Below are positions 33,802-40,848 of a stretch of 48,316 nt of DNA, one piece after another. Position 1 is the stretch's first letter. Every line of letters begins with the position of its first letter. The stretch is from assembly GCA_024641305.1 (NCBI GenBank), contig JAHEDI010000010.1:1-48316 (forward strand). The letters are read 5' to 3'. This stretch comes from a bacterium (GTDB lineage Bacteria; Actinomycetota; Acidimicrobiia; Spongiisociales; JAENVV01). The notes beneath the pieces are model-generated. The model was not told where the DNA came from. It did no database searches and saw only the letters and a list, made by a program, of their open reading frames with translations. A program made the position numbers and the translations under genes.

Positions 33802-34570
33802 GTATGCCTCCGGCTCCGGTCACGCCACCATCAACGGGAAGGATTACCCCGGTGATCCAGGTTGCTTTGTCAGAGCACAGAAAGACAATCGCATTGGCGA
33901 CATCTTCGGGGACACCAAGTCGCTTGAGCGGATGGGTCGCCGCCGCCGCCGTTTCGTTGGACTCCCACAACATTCGCGAAATGCGGGTTTTGACGACGGC
34001 CGGGGCAACTGCGTTCACCGTGACGGTGGGAGCCATCTCCAGGGCCAGTTGCCGGGTCGTGTGAATCAGCGCCGCTTTGGCAACGTTATAGGCTCCGATT
34101 ACCGGGGCTGGCATGATCCCCCCAACCGACGCAACGTTGACGATCGACCCGCCGTGCTCACCCATCCACTGCTTCCACACTTGAGCCGCCCACAAAATCG
34201 GGCCACGCTGGTTCACCGACCAGGTCTTGTCCATGGCTCCGAGATCGACGTCCGCCAGATTCCCAGGAGCCGGATTGGTGCCGGCGTTATTGACGAGAAT
34301 GTCGCAAGCGCCGAAGTGGGCAATCGTCTCGGCCACCGCTTCCGTGGCGCGTTCGGCGTCGTCTGCGGCAGCCACAATCCCGTAGATGGCCTCGCGGCGG
34401 CCAGTAAGTCTGACGACCTCCTCAACCGCATCGGCAACGTTGTCTGCCTTGCGAGACGTGATAACGACTCCTCTGGCCCCCGAGTTGATGAACTCTACAG
34501 CCGTGGCAAGCCCGATTCCTCGCGAACCACCCGTAACAATCGCTACCTTGTCATCTACCCGTGCGTCCAT
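33794..34570 (-). CDS. Short-chain dehydrogenase/reductase
   Basis: This 258-residue classical SDR has the NAD(P)-binding motif TGGSRGIGLATA (about 14-25), the NNAG motif (about 92-95) and the catalytic Tyr-x-x-x-Lys in YNVAKAAL with upstream Ser (VASVGGI). It ends with the common LPVDGGVTGAGG loop. It is a soluble oxidoreductase; substrates of this family are alcohols, ketones or acyl carriers, and the sequence does not show which. It is followed by a lipoprotein gene overlapping by 8 bases, and a flavin-reductase gene lies 41 bases upstream on the same strand. Confidence 0.9.
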   Translation of the reverse strand: MDARVDDKVAIVTGGSRGIGLATAVEFINSGARGVVITSRKADNVADAVEEVVRLTGRREAIYGIVAAADDAERATEAVAETIAHFGACDILVNNAGTNPAPGNLADVDLGAMDKTWSVNQRGPILWAAQVWKQWMGEHGGSIVNVASVGGIMPAPVIGAYNVAKAALIHTTRQLALEMAPTVTVNAVAPAVVKTRISRMLWESNETAAAATHPLKRLGVPEDVANAIVFLCSDKATWITGVILPVDGGVTGAGGILG

Positions 34571-34611
34571 CGCCGATACCTCCAGGGGCCGATCCTAAAC
34601 CGTGACGAGTG

Positions 34612-35124
34612 TCACTCCACTTCGTGGCCGCCCCGAGGAACGCCCCCGTATTTCATCCGGGTGTCTGCCATGGAAGCGGGACGGGCCTCGTCATCGAGGA
34701 GTTCGCAATCGAGCAGTTCTCCGAGGAACAGCGTGTGGGTCCCGCAATCGATAGCCTGGCGCACCGTACAGTCCATCCAGGCGATGGCCCCCACGAAAAT
34801 TGGGGCACCCGACGGAGCCTCCCGGATCGCCCACCCGTTGAGCGTCATTCCGTCTTTGACAGCTGGTTTGGAAAACTTGCGGAAAGGCGTCGTGTCGTCT
34901 GCCGACCACAGATTCACGGAGAACGACCCTCCCTCTGAGATCAAACGGTGCGTGACGGCCGTGTTGTCGACTCCCACCGCGATGAGCACTGGCTTCATGG
35001 AAACCTGCGTGACCCACGACGTCGTCATGGCGTTCCACTCATCGCCCCAACGTGAACCAACCAATGCCAGGGCATTGGGGATCTTCCAGGTGATCCGATT
35101 GATGAGCTCGGACGCCGCCATCAC
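34612..35124 (-). CDS. Flavin reductase-like FMN-binding protein
   Basis: This 170-residue protein belongs to the flavin reductase split-barrel superfamily: residues about 8-35 (WKIPNALALVGSRWGDEWNAMT), then SWVTQVSMKPVLIAVGVDN and SFSVNLWSAD. Members either supply reduced FMN/FAD to two-component monooxygenases or are small FMN-binding proteins. No partner monooxygenase is nearby. The start overlaps the universal-stress gene by a few bases (GTG at 35124, or ATG at 35121). It is in a run of three minus-strand genes with the SDR and USP. Confidence 0.8.
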   Translation of the reverse strand: MMAASELINRITWKIPNALALVGSRWGDEWNAMTTSWVTQVSMKPVLIAVGVDNTAVTHRLISEGGSFSVNLWSADDTTPFRKFSKPAVKDGMTLNGWAIREAPSGAPIFVGAIAWMDCTVRQAIDCGTHTLFLGELLDCELLDDEARPASMADTRMKYGGVPRGGHEVE

Positions 35125-35627
35125 CCTGACCGTTCCGCGTCAGCGGCATCGTCAGCGGTCCTCGATAGGCCCGGCACCATCACCACCGGGATAGATGAGG
35201 CCTGCATCACCTTGACGGCGACACTCTGCCAGACATCCTCGGTAAAGATCGGCCGGGTCGCCCCCATGATGATCAGATCGGATTCTCGCTCGGTGGCTGT
35301 CTCGATGATGGCGCTGGCAGGCGCACTCGAATCGACGAATAACGGTTGAGCAGCCAAGCCTGCCGCGTCGAGACCGGCCAGAATCGGTTCGACCAGGCGC
35401 CGACCACGCTCCTCGACATACCGGGCAACTTGACGCTCCGATTCCGGACTCATCACGGCGTCAGAGAACGGTCGCCACTCCTCGGTATCAAGTTCCTCGA
35501 GAAAGGAGCGGGGCACTTCGATGCTGGTCATGACGGTGATGGTGCTACCGGGAGACCATAACCCGGCAACGAGCTCTACGACTGCTGCCGGGGGAAGCGC
35601 CCCCGCAGTTGCGATGAGAATGTGCAC
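35121..35627 (-). CDS. Universal stress protein family member
   Basis: This 168-residue protein has the USP fold pattern: HILIATAGALPPAAVVEL at the start, a variable helix region, VDSSAPASAIIETA, then ESDLIIMGATRPIF and a C-terminal strand IPVVMVPG. The usual ATP loop Gly-x2-Gly-x9-Gly-Ser is only partly kept (GATRP...), so nucleotide binding is uncertain. It is the first gene of the minus-strand run and diverges from the small-peptide cluster with a 152-base spacer. Confidence 0.8.
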   Translation of the reverse strand: MHILIATAGALPPAAVVELVAGLWSPGSTITVMTSIEVPRSFLEELDTEEWRPFSDAVMSPESERQVARYVEERGRRLVEPILAGLDAAGLAAQPLFVDSSAPASAIIETATERESDLIIMGATRPIFTEDVWQSVAVKVMQASSIPVVMVPGLSRTADDAADAERSG

Positions 35628-35707
35628 GCCCTTACCTTAGAGCGCAAGGTCACGTGGCGCAGCCCGCATCCCTACGGCGTGTGGACTAGTCACTTAGGGA
35701 GGCGATG

Positions 35708-35743
35708 CTTTGATTCTTTGGAACTTGGCAGCTGCGGTCGATA
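35708..35743 (+). promoter_or_regulatory. Conserved upstream block of peptide gene 1
   Basis: CTTTGATTCT at 35708, GGAACTT at 35720 and GTCGATA ending at 35743 are repeated in related form before each peptide gene, with CGATA 41 bases before this ATG. GACTAGT at 35684 is 55 bases before CGATA, exactly as in unit 3. GCCGATA-type sequence resembles the -10 box of FliA/WhiG-class sigma factors, but the -35 does not fit that class; an ECF-type GGAAC is an alternative reading. Confidence 0.5.
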
Positions 35744-35779
35744 CAACGATTACACACCACGACAGGGCAAAGGACTGAA

Positions 35780-35974
35780 ATGAACACACATGGACTTTCA
35801 TGGGATCACGGGAAACGAAAGCTTGCTGCCGCCGTAGCTCTTCTACTCATCGCCATCACCCTCGCTGTCACGCCAGCGGTCTCAAGCCTCGAATCGGCCA
35901 AGTCACTTGACGCTGGCACAACCGTCGAGATTCAAACCACGAGCGTTTCGTTTCGCGGATCAACCTGGGGTTAA
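35780..35974 (+). CDS. Small exported peptide 1, C-terminal GSTWG
   Basis: This 64-residue peptide begins MNTHGLSWDHGKRKL, with a basic patch, followed by a hydrophobic stretch (AAAVALLLIAITLAVTPA, about 16-33) like a Sec signal peptide or single membrane span. A polar tail of about 30 residues ends in FRGSTWG. Two sister genes follow in tandem with the same ends and different middles. No Cys is present, and I see no RiPP-maturation gene nearby. I do not recognise a family. Possible roles are a secreted signal (the C-terminal pentapeptide would be the active piece, as in Bacillus Phr peptides), a small membrane toxin, or an antimicrobial. Good third-position GC and its own terminator support a real gene. 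GCAAAGGAC precedes the ATG. Confidence 0.8.
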   Translation: MNTHGLSWDHGKRKLAAAVALLLIAITLAVTPAVSSLESAKSLDAGTTVEIQTTSVSFRGSTWG

Positions 35975-35994
35975 CCCCCGCGAGTCACAACCAG

Positions 35995-36028
35995 AAAGGG
36001 CGCCCTTCCTCCGGGGCGTCTTTTCTTT
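35995..36028 (+). terminator. Intrinsic terminator of peptide gene 1
   Basis: AAAGGGCGCCC pairs with GGGCGTCTTTT (11 bp with two G-U pairs), loop TTCCTCCG, followed by T-rich sequence. The 18-base core CGCCCTTCCTCCGGGGCG is identical to those after peptide genes 2 and 3. Confidence 0.85.
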
Positions 36029-36080
36029 GGTGCACGAGACCGCTCATCATGTCGGCCAAGAATTTTCCATCGCGACTTGA

Positions 36081-36103
36081 GAATTTCGGGGCTGCTGCCG
36101 ATA
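36081..36103 (+). promoter_or_regulatory. Conserved upstream block of peptide gene 2
   Basis: GAATTT (36081) and GCCGATA ending at 36103 match the blocks before genes 1 and 3, with the same 18-base step from GAA to CGATA as in unit 1. CGATA is 42 bases before the ATG. The GACTAGT element of units 1 and 3 is not seen here. Confidence 0.45.
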
Positions 36104-36140
36104 ACAGACACAACACGCCACAACGGAGGTAAGACACGAC

Positions 36141-36338
36141 ATGAAGCAAACGCTCGGACTGTCCTGGGAACACGGCAAGCGCAAGCTGGTCGCCGCCGTT
36201 GCCCTTCTGCTTATAGCCATCACCCTCGCCGCCACACCGGCAGCATCAAGCCTCCAGGCATCGAGATCCATCGACTCTGGTGTGAGCGTCCACTCGGATA
36301 CCGGCAGTTTCACCCACCGGGGATCAACCTGGGGTTAA
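36141..36338 (+). CDS. Small exported peptide 2, C-terminal GSTWG
   Basis: This 65-residue sister peptide begins MKQTLGLSWEHGKRKL, followed by the same kind of hydrophobic span (VAAVALLLIAITLAATPAAS, about 17-36). The middle (LQASRSIDSGVSVHSDTGSF) is mostly different from peptide 1. It ends THRGSTWG. A good Shine-Dalgarno sequence (GGAGG at 36125-36129) lies about 11 bases before the ATG. The N-terminal 35 residues are the best conserved part of the family and probably direct export. The last five residues are identical in all three. Function is unknown. Confidence 0.8.
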   Translation: MKQTLGLSWEHGKRKLVAAVALLLIAITLAATPAASSLQASRSIDSGVSVHSDTGSFTHRGSTWG

Positions 36339-36358
36339 CAATCAAGATCCAACTAGAG

Positions 36359-36386
36359 AAGGCGCCCTTCCTCCGGGGCGCCTTTT
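36359..36386 (+). terminator. Intrinsic terminator of peptide gene 2
   Basis: A perfect 9-bp stem (AAGGCGCCC / GGGCGCCTT) with loop TTCCTCCG is followed by TTTT. It lies 20 bases after the stop codon. Confidence 0.88.
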
Positions 36387-36432
36387 CCTCGTTTGTAGCG
36401 ATGAGGCGGCGGAGCCGAGTTGCCGTTCGAGT

Positions 36433-36492
36433 GACTAGTTAGTTGGAGGTCCGCACCTTTGGTTCTCGAGGAATCGCGCCGCTCAGCCGATA
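36433..36492 (+). promoter_or_regulatory. Conserved upstream block of peptide gene 3
   Basis: GACTAGT at 36433, CTTTGGTTCT at 36457, GGAAT at 36470 and GCCGATA ending at 36492 repeat the unit 1 order with near-identical spacing (55 bases from GACTAGT to CGATA in both). CGATA is 43 bases before the ATG. The palindromic ACTAGT could be an operator half. Confidence 0.5.
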
Positions 36493-36530
36493 TCAGAGAC
36501 AAGACACAGAACCGGGGAAAAGGGACTGAC

Positions 36531-36728
36531 ATGAAACAGAATTTGGGATTGTCATGGCAACACGGAAAACAAAAGCTCATTGCGGCCGTGGCACTGTTGG
36601 CCATCGCAATCGCCCTGGCGGTCGCACCAACGGCTTCAAGCTTTGACGCAGCCAAAGGAACAAAGCCAACCCTTTCTGACCAGGTAGAAACAACCACCTA
36701 CTCGATACTTGGATCAACCTGGGGCTAG
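36531..36728 (+). CDS. Small exported peptide 3, C-terminal GSTWG
   Basis: This 65-residue third copy begins MKQNLGLSWQHGKQKL and has the hydrophobic span IAAVALLAIAIALAVAPTAS (about 17-36). Its middle (FDAAKGTKPTLSDQVETTTY) is unlike both sisters. It ends SILGSTWG. The ATG at 36531 was chosen over an upstream start (36459) because it matches peptide 2 exactly and follows AAAAGGGAC. Shared ends with a free middle suggest that the signal/anchor part and the C-terminal pentapeptide are selected, while the spacer is not. I infer one system with three variants. Confidence 0.8.
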   Translation: MKQNLGLSWQHGKQKLIAAVALLAIAIALAVAPTASSFDAAKGTKPTLSDQVETTTYSILGSTWG

Positions 36729-36746
36729 TCCTGCCGGCCCAAAGCG

Positions 36747-36776
36747 AAAAGGCGCCCTTCCTCCGGGGCGCTTTTT
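36747..36776 (+). terminator. Intrinsic terminator of peptide gene 3
   Basis: AAAAGGCGCCC pairs with GGGCGCTTTTT (11 bp, one G-U) around loop TTCCTCCG. It is the same core as terminators 1 and 2 and ends in a five-T run, 18 bases after the stop. Confidence 0.88.
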
Positions 36777-36834
36777 CATTGGACCCTCCAGATGAATACC
36801 TAATTTTGTCACACCCGGTTGCCATGATGACCTC

Positions 36835-37191
36835 ATGCACCAGTGCGACACGTCCCCAACTTCGCTCGGATCGGTCAATTTGGCGATCTGCGACCACTGC
36901 CACCGCTACATCTGGACGAACAAACGTGGGGGGACCCTGGACTCGGCCGAAGGAATAGCTATCGCCTACGGCTCCTTCATCCTGGCGGGCATTCTGCCCT
37001 ATATCGGCGCCCCGGGGGGCCATGCATTCATCTACCAGGTCCCGCGAAGGTTCCGATCCCGGCTGGAGGTCTTGCCGTTCGGCACCTGGATCGAAATTCA
37101 TCCAGACCTCTTCGCCAGCCAGGATGGTGCGAACCTCTTGTTGGCCCCCGGCGACCCATCCGTTTCGCGCAATCTGCAGGCGCTCGGTTAG
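36835..37191 (+). CDS. Small protein with CxxC motif and possible membrane segment
   Basis: This 118-residue protein has the motif CDHCHRYIW near residue 19 (Cys-x-x-Cys-His, possibly zinc- or heme-binding). A hydrophobic run (IAIAYGSFILAGILPYIGAP, about 42-61) follows, and then a polar C-terminal domain (YQVPRRFRSRLEVLPFGTWIE, split over about 68-90). Codon use is normal and GC-rich at third positions. It starts 58 bases after the third peptide terminator with no clear ribosome-binding site, and its stop overlaps the convergent dehydratase gene by 4 bases. I cannot name a family. Its place beside the peptide cluster makes it a candidate receptor, immunity or processing protein, but that is only a guess from position. 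Confidence 0.6.
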   Translation: MHQCDTSPTSLGSVNLAICDHCHRYIWTNKRGGTLDSAEGIAIAYGSFILAGILPYIGAPGGHAFIYQVPRRFRSRLEVLPFGTWIEIHPDLFASQDGANLLLAPGDPSVSRNLQALG

Positions 37192-38096
37192 GCGATCACC
37201 GTTTGTGGATCAGTATTCGATCCGCAAACAACCACCCCAACCTTGCACGATTCCTCCGGAACATATACGCCGGACAACAACGCGGCCAACGCTGTCGCAC
37301 CGCCGGGCTCTGCGACAAGGCGAAATTCCGTCCACAGCAATTGCTGGGCAACCAGTACCCAACGGTCGCTCACCAACAATGAGGGAACCAGGTTGGTCTG
37401 CAAGATATCGAAAGCCAGCACGCCAATGGAACTGGCGCCGAGGGAATCGGCTGCCGGACCGCCCACACGATCAACGACGACCGGTCGCCCGGCGGCGACG
37501 GCCGCCGCGTACGCATTGGTGTGCTCGGTCTCAACGGCAACGACCTGCACGTCAGATCCGTAATAGGCGGCGATCCCAGATGCCAGACCCCCACCGCCAA
37601 CCGCCACCAGGACCACATCAAGGTCTCCCGCCTGTTCGTGCAGCTCAGCGCCCACGGTGCCCTGGCCGGCGATCACCAACGGATCGTCATAGGCGTGCAC
37701 GCCGAGTGCCCCGGTCTCGGTCTGCCGGGCTTGCGCCTTGAGGAGCGCTTCGGCATACTCAGAACCGCCTACATGAACCGTGGCCTCCAGTGATCGAAGC
37801 CGGGCCACTTTTGTCGGGGATGAGATCGTCGGCACAAATACCTCGGCCGGTACCCCAAGCCGCCTGGCGGCGTAGGCCACAGCCAGGCCATGATTCCCAC
37901 CCGATGCGGCAATAAGGCCCTCCGGGCCACAGCCATCTCGCAAAACCTTGTTGAACGTTCCCCGCGGCTTGAACGACCCGGTGTGTTGGAGTAACTCAAG
38001 TTTCAGAGTTACTCCATCGAGATCGACAACCGGCGTCCTGCGAATGTGGCCCCTGATTGTCTCTGATGCGGCGAGGACGTCAGAACGGCTGATCAT
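37188..38096 (-). CDS. PLP-dependent serine/threonine dehydratase-like enzyme
   Basis: This 302-residue fold-type II PLP enzyme has the lysine motif TGSFKPRGTFNK (about 35-46, the Lys forming the Schiff base), the phosphate-binding SGGNHGLAVAYAA (about 64-76) and the Gly-rich loop VAVGGGGLASGIAAYY (about 166-181). These match catabolic threonine/serine dehydratases and serine racemase. The regulatory ACT-like C-terminal domain of biosynthetic IlvA is missing, so a catabolic role (2-oxobutyrate from threonine) is likely. That product could feed the 2-oxoacid dehydrogenase, though that is inference. The ATG at 38096 overlaps the ABC gene stop as TGATG, so it is coupled to that gene. The TTG just before it is a less likely start. 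Confidence 0.85.
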   Translation of the reverse strand: MISRSDVLAASETIRGHIRRTPVVDLDGVTLKLELLQHTGSFKPRGTFNKVLRDGCGPEGLIAASGGNHGLAVAYAARRLGVPAEVFVPTISSPTKVARLRSLEATVHVGGSEYAEALLKAQARQTETGALGVHAYDDPLVIAGQGTVGAELHEQAGDLDVVLVAVGGGGLASGIAAYYGSDVQVVAVETEHTNAYAAAVAAGRPVVVDRVGGPAADSLGASSIGVLAFDILQTNLVPSLLVSDRWVLVAQQLLWTEFRLVAEPGGATALAALLSGVYVPEESCKVGVVVCGSNTDPQTVIA

Positions 38097-39991
38097 CAAG
38101 GGATCGGCTGATGCCGAAACTGGGTTTCAAAGAGGGAGGCGTACAGTCCATCGGCATCTAACAATTCTGCATGGGTTCCAGACTCCACCAGATGACCCTC
38201 CTCCAGTACGAGGATTCGATCAGCGGCCAAAATGGTCGACAACCGATGGGCGATAACAATCGAGGTTCTGCCCTCCATCACTCGCTCGAGCGCATCCTGG
38301 ATAAGCGCCTCCGCCTGAGAGTCCAGGTGCGAAGTGGCTTCGTCGAGGATCAACATGCGAGGATTCTTGAGGATCACCCTGGCGATGGCGATCCTCTGCT
38401 TTTCCCCGCCAGACAACCGGTACCCGCGCTCACCAACCAGAGTGTCGAACCGGTTCGGCAGAGAGTCGACAAAGTCGAGAATATTCGCCGCACGACATGC
38501 CTCCACAAGTTCGACTTCGGTCGCATCAGGCTTGGCATATCGTAGGTTCGCTCCAATGGTGTCATGGAATAGATAACTCTCTTGGGTAACGACGCCGGTG
38601 CCATCGGCAATCGATGCCAATGTGAGATCTCGCACATCATGGTCATCAATCCGAATTGATCCTTCCGTGACGTCATACAACCTTGGTACGAGATAGGACA
38701 TCGTGGTCTTGCCGGCCCCTGACGGCCCGACCAGCGCGATCATCTGACCGGGTTTGGCTTCAAACGTCACGTTACGTACCGCCCAAGGCCGTCCGATCGG
38801 GCCAGCCACCGATTCTCCTTGGTCGGAGGAACCACCCCCGAACGCCCGGAATCGCTTCACGGCCTCCAGCCCTTCACCGGCGTCATACCGAAACGACACG
38901 TTCTCGAACGAAATCCTGCCCTGGGGATCGGTCAGATGGACGGCATCGACCTTCTCCGCAATATCAAGAGGTAAATCAAGAACTTCAAAGACCCGTTCGA
39001 AACTCACGAGCGACGTGGCGAACTCAACGCGGGCATTCGACAGCGCAGACAGCGGCCCATACAACTGGGCGGTCAAGGTCGAGAACATAACGAGTTCGCC
39101 GACGTCGATAACACCGTTGATGACCATGGCGCCACCCACCCAAAAGACACCGGCCGTCCCGACGGCCGTGACGAGACCCAAAGCAGCAAAGAACCAACGA
39201 CCGACCAGTGCCCGACGGACACCAAGGTCCCTAACAGCGGCAGCCTCGATCGCGAACTTGTCCTGCTCCAACTGAGACCGATTGAAGAGCTTCACGAGCA
39301 AAGCTCCACTCACGTTGAACGTCTCCTGGAGAATGCTCGACATGTTGGCGTTGTGTTCCATCGCCTGCTCGGTGACTCGCCGCAACACCTTGGCGACTCG
39401 CCGGGCCGGGTAGACGAATAGGGGCAACGCAGCGACCGCCAACAGGGTAAGGCGCCACTCGGTGCCGAGCATGACAACGAGGATCACGATGACCGAGACG
39501 AGGTTTGAAACGATTGTCACGAACGTCCCGGTAATGGCCGACTGAGCACCGACCACGTCATTGTTCAAACGAGAAATCAGTTCACCGGTACGCGTGTTCG
39601 TGAAGAATCTGAGCGACATTGCCTGCAGGTGTGCGTACGACTGTCTCCGCAAGTCAAAAATGATCCCCTCACCGACCCTGGCAGACAACCATCGCTGGAA
39701 TCCACCGATGATGGCATTTCCAAAGGGTACGGCGACCATGGCCAGTCCAAGCACCGTGAGGTAACCGAAGTCTTTGTTGGGGATGGCCTTGTCCAACAGC
39801 TCGCGGATCAGGATGGCGGGCAACACGGTGAGACCCGAAATCACCAGGATGGTGGCGAACACGCCGGCCAGTGCGACCCGATGGGGTCTAGCGTACGCAA
39901 AGACGCGCCTCAGTAGACCACGGTCCACTTTCGGTTTGTCTTGATTCTCGTCGTATTGCAGGCGGGCGTACCAGCCACCACCGTGAAACAT
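38096..39991 (-). CDS. ABC exporter, fused membrane and ATPase half-transporter
   Basis: This 631-residue protein has six membrane helices (about 30-320) and a C-terminal ATPase domain. Walker A GPSGAGKTT is near residue 435, signature LSGGEKQR near 540 and Walker B RMLILDEATSHLD near 560, followed by the switch IVIAHRLS. It resembles MsbA/LmrA-type multidrug and lipid exporters that work as homodimers. An inserted segment of about 20 residues (FGGGSSDQGESVAGPIG) precedes the ATPase. A good ribosome-binding site (GAGGAG) lies before the ATG at 39991. The dehydratase gene follows with a one-base overlap. Confidence 0.93.
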   Translation of the reverse strand: MFHGGGWYARLQYDENQDKPKVDRGLLRRVFAYARPHRVALAGVFATILVISGLTVLPAILIRELLDKAIPNKDFGYLTVLGLAMVAVPFGNAIIGGFQRWLSARVGEGIIFDLRRQSYAHLQAMSLRFFTNTRTGELISRLNNDVVGAQSAITGTFVTIVSNLVSVIVILVVMLGTEWRLTLLAVAALPLFVYPARRVAKVLRRVTEQAMEHNANMSSILQETFNVSGALLVKLFNRSQLEQDKFAIEAAAVRDLGVRRALVGRWFFAALGLVTAVGTAGVFWVGGAMVINGVIDVGELVMFSTLTAQLYGPLSALSNARVEFATSLVSFERVFEVLDLPLDIAEKVDAVHLTDPQGRISFENVSFRYDAGEGLEAVKRFRAFGGGSSDQGESVAGPIGRPWAVRNVTFEAKPGQMIALVGPSGAGKTTMSYLVPRLYDVTEGSIRIDDHDVRDLTLASIADGTGVVTQESYLFHDTIGANLRYAKPDATEVELVEACRAANILDFVDSLPNRFDTLVGERGYRLSGGEKQRIAIARVILKNPRMLILDEATSHLDSQAEALIQDALERVMEGRTSIVIAHRLSTILAADRILVLEEGHLVESGTHAELLDADGLYASLFETQFRHQPIP

Positions 39992-40021
39992 GCTTTCTCT
40001 CCTCGGACCGTCCGAACCCGA

Positions 40022-40789
40022 TCAGGGCCCCGTTTGTTCCCCGATCTCGACGGCACTGAGGAGGATCATAGATCGGACGAATTCAACCAAGACTTCCTTG
40101 CCGAACTTCTGACGATCGAGCAACTCATACCGAAGCCCCCCGTCGTACCAGGTGAGGACGGGTCCGTCGCGGGTGGTGACCCACCACCCCTGCCCCGGCG
40201 AAATACTCACCGGCTCGCATGATGTGATATCAAGATCATTGAACCGATTACATCCCCGAGTTTCATCTTCTGCGGCCGAGGCCGGGTCTGTGAGATCCTC
40301 GGCAACCTTCAGCTGAAGAAGCTGAGAAACCGACCGGCTGGAACGGTACGGGGTCGACTTCCAAAAGCCGAACGCAGCAACATACGCGTTCGTCAGCTGG
40401 CCGGTCGAAACACCGAAGACCAACTGCGACGTCACATAGGCGGTACCAACCGGCAGGAATTGGGGAACTTTGATAGCGGGTACCACCGCACTGATCTCGT
40501 TAGGAGCGGCTTGAACGAATGCGTCGGTCCCCGACGATCGGGCCCATATCTCTTCTAGGAGGACGGCCGGGTCACGCTCCACAAAAGAAACTGGTGGGTT
40601 GTACCAATCCAAAGAACCCACTTCGGGTCGGGAGGCGGCGGCCTCCGTCGTAACGGTCCGGACGACCCCATCACCCGGATCACCCAACCAATCCTCGGTC
40701 ACGCCAAAGCCGCCCAATGGGTTGTCGCCACAGGCCGACAAAAGTACGGCGCCAACCAGCGCCACGATTCCGATCCGAACAATCACCAT
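40022..40789 (-). CDS. Hypothetical lipoprotein
   Basis: This 255-residue protein opens with a lipoprotein signal peptide (IVRIGIVALVGAVLLSACGDN, lipobox LSAC with Cys near residue 20). The mature region has no family I recognise. It includes a WYNPPVSFVERDPAVLLEEIW segment (split around about 62-82), two later Cys (CNRF and CEPV) that could pair, and a Trp-rich WWVTTRDGPVLTWYDGGL stretch. A beta-rich surface protein is likely. The next gene on the plus strand diverges from it with a 59-base spacer. The ABC exporter begins 30 bases after its stop on the same strand. Confidence 0.65.
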   Translation of the reverse strand: MVIVRIGIVALVGAVLLSACGDNPLGGFGVTEDWLGDPGDGVVRTVTTEAAASRPEVGSLDWYNPPVSFVERDPAVLLEEIWARSSGTDAFVQAAPNEISAVVPAIKVPQFLPVGTAYVTSQLVFGVSTGQLTNAYVAAFGFWKSTPYRSSRSVSQLLQLKVAEDLTDPASAAEDETRGCNRFNDLDITSCEPVSISPGQGWWVTTRDGPVLTWYDGGLRYELLDRQKFGKEVLVEFVRSMILLSAVEIGEQTGP

Positions 40790-40848
40790 GCAACGGGTCT
40801 AACGCTAGCTGCTCGAAAACGGTTTCCTCGACGAGATAAGATCGACCA

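Larger units (their letters stand above)
35684..36776 (+). repeat. Three tandem peptide-gene units
   Basis: Three consecutive units of about 360-390 bases each contain an upstream block, a short ORF and a terminator. The ORF starts are at 35780, 36141 and 36531. The peptides end in the same pentapeptide GSTWG, encoded by nearly identical bases (GGATCAACCTGGGG). The upstream CGATA block lies 41-43 bases before each start, and an 18-base terminator core is identical in all three. Tandem duplication followed by drift of the middle parts best explains the pattern. Confidence 0.9.

Noticed and set aside
33671-35194. 507-codon plus-strand ORF
   Set aside because: Antisense to the SDR and flavin-reductase genes, both of which have unmistakable motifs.
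35780-36728. RiPP cluster with modification enzymes
   Set aside because: No radical SAM, lanthionine, YcaO or ATP-grasp genes are nearby and the peptides lack Cys; the Ser and Thr of GSTWG alone do not justify it.
36843-37382. Overlapping plus-strand ORF of 179 codons
   Set aside because: It competes with the better 36835-37191 gene and then runs antisense through the dehydratase gene; its composition (Pro/Arg/His-rich) looks like a shadow.
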